Assembly (NCBI GenBank): GCA_013400975.1
Contig: WBMZ01006400.1
Span: 1 to 64,000 of the forward strand
Direction: 5' to 3'
DNA from: Atrichornis clamosus
Lineage: Eukaryota > Chordata > Aves > Passeriformes > Menuridae
Length of the DNA stretch: 64,000 nt
Below are positions 50,974 through 62,966 of this stretch, piece by piece. The translations under genes were made by a program, and so were the position numbers. How positions within the stretch are numbered: position 1 is the stretch's first letter; every line of letters starts with the position of its first letter. The notes under the pieces are model-generated. The model was not told the origin of the DNA. It searched no databases and saw nothing but the letters and a program-made list of their open reading frames with translations.

Positions 50974-50990
50974 TTTAAATTAATTTTATG
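50893..50990. repeat. (TTA)11 microsatellite in AT-rich tract
   Basis: Eleven perfect TTA units occupy 50938-50970, flanked by irregular A/T sequence. The poly-Asn frame on the minus strand (50901-51152) is the translation of this array, not a protein. Confidence 0.93.
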
Positions 50991-51377
50991 TTTTAATGTT
51001 TGGGGTGAGTCCACTAATTTTCTTTTGGTTTTTAATGTAAATATACTATAGTGGTATTTGCAATGACATTTTCTGCTAGACATCCACCCAAGACTGTTGG
51101 ATCTCATTCCCCCTGTCCTGCATCGATCTTCAGTACAAGTCTCATGTATCATCCTTCAGCATAAACCTCAACCTCCTCATTCTTCTCCTGTCTTTTCTTC
51201 CCTTCTCCTCTCTTCCATTTCAAAAACAGGATAGATAAATGAAAATACTTTGTAATCCTTTCCCCCTTCTTTCCGTAACAACACATTTACATCCCTTTCC
51301 ACTGTGTTTTCTTCCATCATGATCATCATCATCATCACCATTTCATTCTTTTATCCTGCTGTAGTCAAGTACTTTTG
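50991..51377. other. Pyrimidine-rich stretch with (ATC)n
   Basis: No gene. Unusually C/T-rich on the plus strand (about 51,150-51,300) with an imperfect ATC/CAT array at 51315-51338. Confidence 0.55.
51315..51338 (+). repeat. Imperfect (CAT)n microsatellite
   Basis: CATCATG followed by five ATC units and CACC. One interruption. Confidence 0.8.
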
Positions 51378-52130
51378 AGGCTAATCCAGGTCCTATTAAA
51401 TGTAATGGATGCCTTGCCATTAACTTTGATGGAGGGAAAATTAGCCTCTAACCTCTACTCTGTTTAGTTCTTTCAGGAAGGATTCAATTCTTAACTCTCT
51501 ATTCCTTATTTATATAGCTATTACATGCATATGGTGTAGTCCCTCCATTTTCCTTCCAAGTGCTCTCCTAGTTTCTTTCTCCATATTATAATTTTTTCTG
51601 TTTTTTTTTTTAATTGTATTTCAAAATGTGTACTGAAAACACCTAAAAATGTTCATGCCACAGCTGTTCGTTTCTCTGTGGGCGTATATGGATATGAAGA
51701 AACTTTTCTGCTAATGCAAGACAGCTCTATTAACTTCTAGGGAGTTGCACAGGTACAACCAAGGGCAAAATTTTAGGCTCTAACAGAGCTGGAAAACACA
51801 GCAGGGTAGTTTATAGCAAATATAGCATAATAACACATAACATTGCAGTAGAGCTTCCCTATCTCCCATTGTCTGTATCCCTAGCAATTAATATCACAGC
51901 TGTCAGATAGAATTGACCTGGATAAATCATTTTCCCCAATCAATAATCACAGCAGCACGTTCATGCTGCTTCTCTCTGCCAGTGTATCTTACATACATAA
52001 ACTTCTTTCACCAAGTCCCTCGGGGAAAGCCTTAGGAATGTGCCAAAGGCACCAGGGCTCCTCTTGCCAATGTGAAGCAGTGACTGCAGTGGGCTGAATT
52101 CACATCAGTAAAGTCACTGGAGTGCGTGTG
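51378..52130. repeat. Cluster of worn ancient-repeat segments
   Basis: Three segments resemble a widespread old amniote repeat recognised by CCATTGACTTCAATGG-type self-complementary cores beside GGATCAGG- or GGGCAGAATTT-type ends. At 51378-51452, AATCCAGGTCCTATTAAATG and CCATTAACTTTGATGG; at 51728-51782, TATTAACTTCTAGGGAGTTG and AAGGGCAAAATTTTAGGC; at 52092-52125, GGGCTGAATTCACATCAG and AAAGTCACTGGAG. I cannot assign the family with certainty (an old CR1/L3-type or SINE-type element). The three segments could be parts of one rearranged copy. Confidence 0.3.
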
Positions 52131-54058
52131 TGGAAGATCTGGCACTAAAGGTGCTTTCAACACACTTGCAGAGTAAAACTAAACTAAAAACATTAAACCA
52201 AAATAGGATATTACAATAGAATCAGACAAGAATTTAAATATATTTTTGCAGCTGTAAGGTTTCCAGATCTAGAGGAGCATCGCTGACTACTGAGTAAAAC
52301 TGGATGCAATTAAATCATATTAAGAATATTTTAAAATGCATCAAAGTAAGATGGAATGTTTTAATGTTGCTTTCTTAGTGCAATACTGGGTTTTTAGACA
52401 ATTTACACAATCGTTATTTACTATACTGAGCATGTCATGTGTGATACAATATCTGCTCTAGCATCAGTAGCAGGATTTCTAACTGAACACTCAGGCTTCT
52501 TATCACTTTTAGCTTTATATAGCATTTAAGTATCTGTAGTTATTCAACAAATTAAAACTAATTTTTCTTCACTTTAAGAAAACAATATCACTTTTCTGAT
52601 ATAACTGGAAGTATTATACTATGTTAATGTGAGCAGGAGAGAAGTTACGGTATTTAGAGTTTGCTATTGCATCTATTCCCTTTCCTCTTTTACCTGTTGT
52701 TCACCTGTTTTACCTGCCATCACAGACCTGTCACGAAGATGCTGAGTGTTCCTGGCCTGAAGCAGTCCATGTTTCCAGATCAATGCAGCAGTGCAATACC
52801 ATATAGATACATTTTTGGGGTGTCAGAAGGCATAGCCACTTAGTTCAGGATCCTCGCCACACGAATTCCAGTTCCAGAGCTGCCTGAGGTTGACAGGTCA
52901 GGCAGTTTTGCATGATGACACGTACGATGTGTTAGTGTCATCCACAAGACGGGAAAAATCTGAAAGTTAAAATTTAAGCTCATTTTCATTCATTTTTTTG
53001 TTTGGACTCCTCTGTTCTTGAACACAGAAGTCTATATGGAGATTGGCTTTAAATAGTTAAACCAGAGTGAGCTACTGGGTGAGCTGGTGAACAAAATACG
53101 GGTGAAGGAGAAAGGAAGACAGCCTGGCCTCACCTCTGTACTTTTGCAAATGCACAGCTGAAGAAGCCAAGACACCAAAATCTGAGCATCATGAGCAACC
53201 CCAGGTACTCCACTGTGAAAGGCAGCTAGACCTCTACAATACTGCTTAAAGTGATCTGCAGGTGGCCCTCTGCAGCTGGAAGTCTTTGCCTTCAGTCTTC
53301 AACTACATATCATTTCCTTGGAAAATTAGTAGCTATAGAATCATCCATCTCTTTCTGTTGAACAGGTCTATTTATAATTACAAATTCATGGCCTTTTCTG
53401 GATGAAATATTCATGTAAACTCAACTGCCAAACTGCACTTATGGCATAGTAAACTGCAAAACATTATCATATTAAAAGCAATTCAGCAACGAGCTTCATG
53501 CCAACATAATAAAAATGTCATTTTAAATATTGTTTAGGAGCACTGGTTTATTTTTCAATGTAGAATCCCAAAATGTATTCAGGACACAGTATATCTTGAG
53601 AAAATTAAATCAAAGTATGAGGCAAAGTGTTGAACACAAGCAAATAATTTCCAGGTACTGGCAAATTGTTTTATTTAGTAAAAAGTGTCTGTTTTTCCCA
53701 ATGCTTTTCTAAGACTTGCTGTATATGTTCTACACTTTTGGATGTTAGGCAAACTTATAACTAGTCATTAAATATATGAAGTAAAAAAAGATACTGAAGA
53801 ATATTTAGATGGCACTTGAAACGAAATGCTTATGGTAATATTTGCAGATTTATATGTATGTATACTGACTTCAAAGATTTGTAAAGACTGTAGAAATCTC
53901 AGATCTGGTGATTAAACAAACTGAAAATCATTGAGCATTTTTAATTGAAGTAGTAATATGTAAAATTAAAGAAATCTGTATGTAACAGTAAAGATAATTT
54001 GAATGATATAAAGGGATTCAAAGATTTATGTGATCTCCTTTCAAGCTTCATGAATGCA
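52131..54058. other. Gene-free stretch
   Basis: No recognised gene, repeat family or RNA gene. The region 52,840-53,290 is moderately GC-richer than its flanks and has no open frame of note. Confidence 0.5.
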
Positions 54059-54143
54059 ATCACAGAATCAGAGTGGTTTGGGTTGGAAGGAACCTTAAAG
54101 ATCACCTTGTTCCAACCCCCTGACATGGGCAGGGACACCTTGT
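54059..54143 (-). mobile_element. Young-looking CR1 3' terminal fragment
   Basis: ATCACAGAATCAGAGTGGTT, then TGGGTTGGAAGGAACCTTAA, AGATCACCTTGTTCCAACCC and CCTGACATGGGCAGGGACAC form an almost undamaged CR1 3' end in reverse orientation. Just 85 bp remain, an extreme 5' truncation. It is the best-preserved CR1 copy in the window and so probably the most recent insertion. Confidence 0.96.
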
Positions 54144-54882
54144 TGTTATGAAAAGAGGGGAATTTTGAGTCAAATCAGGATGCTTTTTCCTCCCACCAAA
54201 ATTGAAAATAAAAGAAAATCCAGATTAAATGAAGTATTTCTGACACTGTTAACAAAAGCAAAACCAGTTCAAAAAAATGTAAATCACAATTTACAACATG
54301 AAAGTAAAAATGGTCACCCTGGGACTTACTTTACTTAGTAGCTACTGGATATGGTCCCAGTCCCTGCTTTATCAAATATTTAAGTATTGTGTACAACACA
54401 GAACAGTAGAAACAGTGGAGACGGGAAGCAACTTGATGTGAATCACTGTGTATTCTCAAGGAGTAGTCTATATTCAGATGCTCCTATGAGGTTGCTCCTG
54501 AAAGCTTGAATATTCTTCAGCAAAAAAGAGAATGGAATCTCCCTTTCACCTTCAGGCTAAGCAAACCCCGAGCTATGCTGCAAAACATGCTGCTTCTGTC
54601 AATACTCATCCTGTTCACACCGTACCTAAATAACCCCTTCAACAACATATACTCTGCTATTTATTTTTTCTTTCTTCTTTAATATGTGTCCCCAAAACCA
54701 AAATTTACATTTTTTTTGTCACTAAAGCACAAGAGACATCCTTGGAATTTGGACAGATTTGTGCAAATATTAACAAAACTGACAATAATCTTTGTCTATG
54801 TTCATAAATTGTTCTCTTCCATAGAAAGAAAAGTCTACAGGATAGTTGAAGAGAGGAAGAGAAGAAAAATATCCTTTCTAAA

Positions 54883-54896
54883 TTTTTTTTTTTTTT
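54883..54896 (+). repeat. T14 homopolymer
   Basis: Fourteen consecutive T after AAATATCCTTTCTAAA. No adjoining retrocopy is recognisable. Confidence 0.85.
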
Positions 54897-56247
54897 CTGG
54901 TGGGAATGTGAATGAAGTGGCAACTACAGTGAAAAAAACCCAAGAAAGTAAAGGAAACAATGAAATTATTGACTAGGTCCAAGAAGCTTACTACAGGAAG
55001 GTGTTCTGCTCATAGACTCCAGCAGCTCTGAGCCTATTTTTTAAAAATAATTTTCTTTCAAAGCTGGCAAGAGCTCTACTTCCTGCTTATTTGGTAGCAG
55101 GGCAGATCTTTGTCCCCAGGGAAGTTTTTCCCACCCAGGGTGGTGCAGATGGCATGAGATGTGTGCTGACAGAGATTTACCAATATCCTAATGTTATTTT
55201 TTAGAATTGCTATGTTCCTACAGGTTTCATTTGTAGGAATTTTGCTTTTAAATGTTTAGATTACTCATCTCTTGCAGATAGTTTCTGGATGGAAAGAACT
55301 TGAGATGGATGACAGAAAATCTTAATTTTTAATAGTTAGCACACCTTTCTAGTTTATGACGAACTAATAACTCCATTTTTCTTTTCTTTCTTCCTAAGAA
55401 AAAATACTAATTGCTGGAGTAAGACTTTGCTACTGAAACTTTACTGTATAAGAAAATAGTATTTTCTACACTCATATTTTGTAAAGAAACCACTTTCTTG
55501 TTTAATTACTTTAAGTTATTTACTGCCCCTGTAGCATTCTACTGAATGTGTTACTACACACAACAACTTTCTGTGCAGCAATCACTGAAATTGAAATTCC
55601 TTGACAGCAGAAAGGGCTTACTACAGTCTAAAATAACTCCAAGGGTTTCACACACTGCAGAGTGCTGCAGAATTTCTTTTGAGACAAATGCAATGCCAGA
55701 TGCAGATGTTCTGTAGTACTGACTGAATGCCTTTCCAGGTACTCCAACAACATTACTGTGCTTAATCAATAAAGAGAGTTTATATTGGCCATAAAACCAC
55801 AGAGCATGGTCTTCTAACTAGAGCCACATGATATGTTTACTACCAAACCCGAAAACTATATTTATTCTCTGTACTCCACATTATGGAGAGGAAGAATGAC
55901 TCACAATTACTATTAGATGTCTGAACCATTTCATTTTAACTCTGGAATATACTCACTAGGAACCAGTATCAGGATATAGGAAGGAGGGGGGCATAATCAG
56001 GCTGGGTTAGTGCACACTTCAATGTGTATACATATGTGTGCCTGTGTGTGTGTTTTTTCCAGTATTATTATTCTAATTTTTTACATTATGATTCCATAGA
56101 GATTCAAACCCTTCAAAATAATTTTCACACTGAACTCATAACAGCATTTTCTTTTAAAAATCTCAAACCAGTTTTAACAGTAATTAAACTATGAATTAAA
56201 TGACAAGTAAAATCACAAAAGATTGAGATATCTTATTGAATATCTAA

Positions 56248-56261
56248 TTTTTTTTTTTTTT
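56248..56261 (+). repeat. T14 homopolymer
   Basis: Fourteen consecutive T preceding GCATGTTGACC. No adjoining retrocopy is recognisable. Confidence 0.85.
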
Positions 56262-57863
56262 GCATGTTGACCCACATATCCACTGCATATGTTTGAACAC
56301 AGAAACTCAGCATTTTCATGCCAAGATCATATTGTCCAATACTGAACTCAGAGGCAGATTAGTGCCCACCCTCACAGTGAGGGATGTGACGTGTGCTGCT
56401 GTCGTGGTACACCCATCACCTTCTTTGCATCCCTTCCTCTGGCTGCTCAGCAGAAAAGCTGCTTCTGCTGTGAACAGCTGATTAAGGCAGTAATAGTCAG
56501 CATCAGATGGCGTTGCCTCCAAGCTGCTCTGATTCAACCCAGAGTTTATATAAAATTATTTGATTCTCACAGTTGTTGAAAAATCAGCCTAAGTCCTCAT
56601 TAACCTGTTCAGGAGACAAATATGCATTGGCTTTACTTAGGCCATAATGATAGAAGCTTTTTGCACTTTGAGCTCTGGAAAGGATTTAAAAGGAAATAAT
56701 GGATTTTTTTTTTTTGTATTTCATATAATTTTCAAGAATACTCAAGGACTGAAGCCTAAAGAGGTCAATACAGAAATTATTCACTTCATCAGGTTTTCAA
56801 CTAGGCCTCAATAACTTATTTTTATAAAATGTCACGTAATACTGCATTAAATAACTCCAAAAAAATCTCCATTATTAAAAGTATAGTTTTTCAAATAAAG
56901 TGATGAAATTATTTCCTTTTTCCCAATAGGTACTGGTCATTTTGGAAGGGGTGGTAATAGTTTCTTTGAGTTTATTAACTTTAGTAAGACTCCAAGTATG
57001 ACTTGAGTATGCTTTAGAAGACTCACTGCTAGTGCTTGGTGATTGTGTTAAGAAATGTTAGCCAACACAATTTGGAAGCAAACTTAAAGTGCATGCTGCA
57101 GACATGGCCCAAATAAAATGCCTGTAACTCTGCAGAGACTTCTAGATGATGAATATATGATTTCTGTGTTGTTTTCTGAAAAATCCATGTTATTGTAGAA
57201 AAAGCCGCACATCTCTTGCCACTAAATTTGGCTTCAAAAGGTAAAAATGCACACAAATCCCCACAGGGCGCGGTGCTGCAGTGCCAGTGGAGGGAATGAC
57301 AGTGGCTGGCACCTTCTGAGGACTTTAACATAAATGCTATTTCTTTTCTTGTTTTCTTGGGTCTTTGGTTGTGGGCTATTTTTTTGACATTAAAAAAATA
57401 AATACTGCAGCTCTAGATGCCTATTCACCAGAGTATTTTGGCAAATAAGCCTTTGAAACTCATCAGGCTCCCGACTTTCCCCCAGAGAGCTCCCATTTAC
57501 CTGGGGCCTGGCTGCATGATGCAGACTAAGTCTAACATAATGGTAAGAATAAATCTAAATAGCACCTTCCAAATCACTAGGCCTTTGGGAAATTCACACT
57601 TCTACTTGTGTGAAAAAGCCAACAGACTCATTGGATAAAACGCTGCTGTACTGATAATACCAGTGAGTTCAGCTCTCTTTCCAGACCTGACTCACAAAGT
57701 CAGTTTTCTATGTACAGATTGAATATCATACTCTCCTCTGTTGTTACTGCTTGACTGTAATACGGTCATAACAGAGAGTAATTTGTATCATTCCGCTCCA
57801 TATTCATGTGTTTCTAATTTCAGGGATTTGGTTTGGTTAGATTAGAAAATCTGATGCTGGTGA

Positions 57864-57871
57864 TGACGTCA
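57864..57871. promoter_or_regulatory. Full palindromic CRE
   Basis: TGACGTCA is the complete cAMP-response element recognised by CREB/ATF proteins. It keeps its CpG within strongly CpG-depleted DNA, which slightly favours function, although one 8-mer is expected about once per 65 kb in random sequence. Confidence 0.25.
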
Positions 57872-59929
57872 AAGCTGCTCTCCTGCCTAGTAAGGCTTTA
57901 TAGGACTTGCATGTCCATATCATCATCCAGTAAAATTGTTCTCTAAAATCTTTAAAAAATTGCTGCTATACGATATGATAGTAACAGCTCAAATAGTAAA
58001 GACTAGGGATATTTAAAAGCATATGAAATGATTGTGTGCTCCACAAGGTCAGGTATTCCTCTAGTGGAAATAAATGGCACAAATTACTAAAATGAAATGG
58101 GCACCTAAAATTAGGAAATATCATGATTCAGCTAGGCTACTTTCACATACCCAATTCATGTCATAGTCTTCATGTGATAAAACCATGTTATTTCTGAAAA
58201 AACTACCATTAATCAGTGCATGAGATGCAAATAAATCACTTGCTGATGCTTATTCAATATTAAGTTTTTATCCCCACTTTTTAATCTAGGGTGTTGTTTA
58301 TTGTACGCTATTCAAACCCCTGACTAGACGAAATGATTAATTTCTTCAGAGCCTGTCTATGACATTCATCAGTGCAGTATTTAGTTCCTTCACTACACAT
58401 TCATAACAACTATCTGAGATAAGTGCATATTGATATTCCTATTCCAGAGATAGCAGATGCAATGCCAGAAATCTAAAATCTGATTTAGTGCTAAATTGTA
58501 TTTTATATATCCAAGGCAGAAGAATTTATTCCAGTTGCAGCTGTGAAGTCTCAGTACTGGTGTATATTGCATTCCCAAGTCAGCTGTCCAGGATCTGCAC
58601 ACATCAGGTAAACCCCTATCAAGTGTGGGTTTAGTAACCAGAATAGAATTATTTTGTGTCAGGAGCATGAAGAAAAACAATTCTCCAGGTCACTAAGCAC
58701 GAGGACATCTTTTTTCTTCCTGCAACACCCCGCCTCATTCACTCAATCCTATTCAGAAATAAATGAGATGGAATCTAAACTGTTTTCTCTCTGCAGAAGT
58801 CACAAGGCCACAAATCGCTGGAGTATTGGAAACTTTTAAATGACCATGCTGACATTCTCCTGCCCTGCTCTCCCCTAAGCATCCACTGTAGGTAGTTACC
58901 TGCCACAGAGTACTGGGACAGATCAGCCCCTTCTGCTCTAACTCAGAAAATATCTTTTTGTTTTTCTTTTCGAAAGAATCCCCTTAAATTCTCCGTTTAC
59001 ATACCATCTTCTTCAACACCTTATACTTCCTTACAGGTGTTATCTGGGTGCAAGTGCTGTAAACTTCTTTGTGGACCAGTTCTGAAAAAGGATCCAGAAC
59101 TTCCACACTGGGTTTCAGATATTTACTGACATCTGAAGAATAGGAGAATTCGGTTATTTCATCTACTCTGCTTGGGGGCTGTGGAGGATACAGGAGGGAG
59201 AGTTTCCCAGCTCATGTGCTCTCTCCTGGCAAAACCTACACAATCAAAAGTTTCAGTTGCAGGAAAAGTCTTGTTTAGCTCCAGGGCTATGTCATACCCA
59301 CTGTGAATAAAACTTCTACAAAGTTTGCTGCACGAATGAAATCTGAGAAAACTAAGCTTAACAGACAGTTTTAAAGTGGATTTAATTTTAAAAGTTTCAT
59401 ATTAAATATTCAAGAATAACACTAGATACAACAGCTACTTTTCCTCCTACCTACTTCTAGGAATATTTGCAGATGGTATTATAAGGTGTCAGAGCATCTT
59501 TGAGTTGAGCAAACCGATATATTTTCCTCTTGTCTCATTCATCATGTAAGAAAAAATACACTAAAGTGGATATTCAAAATCATATTTATCAATATCTACA
59601 TGGCTTCATGGAGATTTGAAGTAAAAATTATACATAACAAGTCCCATTCGTCAATTCAGATTAAGAAAAACACTGGAATACCAAAAAAAATCTGAAATGT
59701 GATAAAATTTTACTTGGCAAAGTGCTGAATATTTCAGAATAATTGGTGTGGAGGTTATCAGAACATCACAGGAGGATGGATATATGTATAAAAGCATGTA
59801 AAATTTGACTTCCAAAACAGCTGATAAAATAAGAGAGAAGGAAAATAAGAAAGGACAAATTTCAGGTTAGCTTGTTATGAAAAAAAAGCATGTACTCTAA
59901 CTCTTGTTGTCCCCTCAATATACATTTAA

Positions 59930-59967
59930 TTTTATATATATATAAATAAATATATATAATATATTTC
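59930..59967. repeat. (TA)n-rich microsatellite
   Basis: Interrupted TA array (TATATATATATAAATAAATA and a following ATATATAATATAT part) inside AT-rich DNA. Confidence 0.8.
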
Positions 59968-61663
59968 TAATAATTAAGTTTAAAGAATTGATTATTTTAT
60001 TATTTTGTATGTTTATTTTTTCTTTTAAACAGAGCTTAAAGCAAGGCCAATATTATTCAGGCACAATTTTGGTTAATTGATCTTGGGCTAAAAGAATGAG
60101 CTAGAGGATCTCTTGAGGCTGCTGCCAGGTCTAATCGCCTGTGATGAGTACCCAGGGACAGCTGTAACTTGATGCATCTTATCAATCATAAAATAAAACT
60201 GTGCAGAGCGAGCAGTCCAGCACTACTTCTCGGCACAGTCGTTCTGGTACTGGTATGTTATTTAATTGCAATGTGATCCTCACTATTAAAGATTCATGAA
60301 TTTTTAAATGAAAGTGCGGGGAAGTCTGGGAATCTCCTACTCCTCAAGCCTATTGCTTATGATATTGCTGGTATTCCCACTGCAGGCATCATTATCATGA
60401 TACAAAGCACCAAGTGTTTGAAGAACTGAGGTTTCAATCAGTCTCCATATGCTCAAATAAAGCATAGATGAAAAGCGTAAGAAAATATATCCTAAGCCTT
60501 GAAACAAGCAGTAAACAACAGATTTTATACAAAGACTAGTGTGCTGGCAAGAAAACTCATTCATTCTTTTTTATAATTCCACGCATTTCCTCACACATTT
60601 CACATTTCTTGTTGACACAAAGCATAGTATTGTTTTATCTCCTTGTCTACCCATTCTGTTATGATATAAAGCCTTCCCTACCTCGGTAATATCAGCTCAA
60701 TCTATCACTCCAGCCTAATGTTCTCATCAAACCCGGGCAGCCTCGCTCCATTTCTCGTCTGCAGTGTGCCACTGTTCCATGCATCTTAACCTTCCTGCAG
60801 GGCTCTGGGGGTGCTCCCGTGCTGGGGAGGATTTCAGCCCTGCAGTCTGTACACAGAGGAGGGATGCACACTGTGCAGATGCCACACAGTGCCACTGATC
60901 TCGTGCTGACCTAACTTGCTTACTTCCCTCTTACGTTTCTTTACTGGCTTTCTGTAATTGTCTCTGCCTGTAACCTGTTCCTCACTCTGCTTCCCTAACC
61001 CAATTAGTTAAGAGAAGCCCAACTTTAAGTGCTCACTGTATATCCAGAACCAACAAAAGGTATGTTTGAATTTATTCGATTTACATCTGTGGTTTACCCA
61101 GAAATTACCATTGATAGCAAATGCTTGCTCATCTACTTCCACTTTTGGGAAACAGAAACGAATTTGCATGCACACGTAGATTACAGAGCAAGAAAATGTG
61201 TGTCTAATTAACATCAATGAACAGCTAATTATGAACAATAAACATTAGATGAAAAGAATCAGTCTGCAAAAGAGAAGTGGAGGATGCCAATTTGATCACA
61301 TAAATCCTTGATCAAATATTTCGGTGGCAGCTAACTCTGACAGGAGCACATTAACTATTTGCTGCAAGGCTTTCTCAGGTCTGTAGAGATTTCTTTCCCA
61401 CAGCAGCACCTCACCTGAACCCTGCATCTCACAATGGAAACAGACACAGGGAAAAAAATGTTGGTCCTTTAGGAGGAAAGGGTCTCTTTGAACCAAAATA
61501 CCTATGCGACAAAACCCCACCACCAAAACCCACAAAAAACAAACTGGAAAAAACTGGACACACCTGAAATTTAAAACCTTATATTGTTACAGGTTTTACT
61601 ATGTTGTGCTGAAGTCTCTGCAAATATTGTCGTAGATCGCAGCTAAACTCGCCTGAAAATATT

Positions 61664-61729
61664 TGGGGTTTTTTATTTGTTTGTGGTTGGTTTTGTTGTT
61701 GTTGTTTGGGGTTTGTTTGGTTTTTTTTC
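61664..61729 (+). repeat. T/G-rich low-complexity tract
   Basis: The plus strand is almost wholly T and G, in GTTT/GTTG units. The Gln/Asn-rich minus-strand frame at 61579-61779 is its translation. Confidence 0.7.
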
Positions 61730-62947
61730 ATTTCAATGTTTCTCTGTAGTTCCCAGAATACTCTAGAGGTATTCTCCATATTACCTTTCTTCCAGGATAT
61801 CTGAAAACTCTTTCCTTTCCTTTAAGGCAGCTGTGAAACAGCACCCGTTAAGCCTTATGCAAAAGTTTTGGAAGACTGAGCAGATGACAAAGCAAGTTTC
61901 ATTTTCATTTTGTCTTTGTCCTTTAAGGGATTCCTAAGGCAGTAAGCAACATGTAGCCAAATTTCTGGGGGTGTTACCAATTAAATTCAAATTTTTACTT
62001 CTTTTTATTACTTGTTGTACATGTCCTGTCTAATATTTAAGAGTTAATAAGAATCCCAGACATAGCAAATGAAGAAATAGGTTCATTCAATAGTAGCAAT
62101 ATTTTCTAATAATGACTATGTGTTATTCCATTATTCTTATATTTTTACCATGAGATAAATACTTCCTGTCTGTAGGCATGTTACATAATGTGCTTACTTG
62201 AAATGTTAAAGTACTGTGATCATTTGAAAGAGACAAACCCCTACTTTTTCATGTGTTAATACATGATAAAAATCTGATAATGAAATACTGATTATTTATA
62301 ATGCAGTCAAAGCATAGACATTTATGGTGTGCAAACGCTGGTACTGGTTACAGAGTATGCAACACCAGGAAAGATGTTCACAGCAATTCAGGTATTTCTA
62401 TTAAAAAAATGCAGACCAGCTGGCACTCTTCTAGCCCCACACTGGGGGCAACTGGGTGGGGGACAGCACTTTGCAGTTGTTTTTTATGTGGACTGCAACT
62501 TCCTCTCTTCGCCTCATAAATATTATGTCACATATTCTACAGATAGCTTGTATTAAAACTGTTTTATTATGTGTTTATAAATTATTAATACAATTCTTAT
62601 TTGCTTTACTGTCCTGTTCTTCTGTATGCACACCTCTACAGATGAAAAAAAAAAGAATAACAATTTAAAATTGAAAGCATCTGTGTTTCATCTTAAATAG
62701 TTTTCGCATCTTGTTGAGAGTTTTGGTTCTCTAACATCATGTTTTCTTCCAAATCAATATGTATAGTTTACCAGGATCAAAAACTGTTACAATGCTGGCT
62801 TTTATTGCTAGAATAAATATATTCATTATTCTCTACTGAACAGCAAAATCTGAAACACCTCCAACCATGCAGGCTTCAGGAGTTATCAATGGCAGTACAG
62901 ACTATAATATGGGATAAATGTGACCTGCTAATTAGCTGCCAGTGTTT

Positions 62948-62966
62948 AAAAAAAAAAAAAAAAAAA
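62948..62966 (+). repeat. A19 homopolymer
   Basis: Nineteen consecutive A after CCAGTGTTT. The sequence to its left does not resemble a retrocopied transcript, and no target-site duplication was recognised. Confidence 0.85.

Larger units (their letters stand above)
54144..59929. other. Gene-free stretch
   Basis: About 5.8 kb without recognised genes. T runs of 14 lie at 54883-54896 and 56248-56261, and a TG-rich patch at 56023-56058. A full CRE (TGACGTCA) lies at 57864-57871. The frame at 54686-54976 is Lys/Phe-rich chance sequence. Confidence 0.55.

Noticed and set aside
50901..51152. Frame containing a poly-Asn run
   Set aside because: The Asn run is the translation of the (TTA)11 microsatellite in reverse.
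62948..62966. A19 run as the tail of a processed retrocopy
   Set aside because: No recognisable transcript sequence precedes it, no polyadenylation signal is suitably placed, and no flanking duplication was seen.
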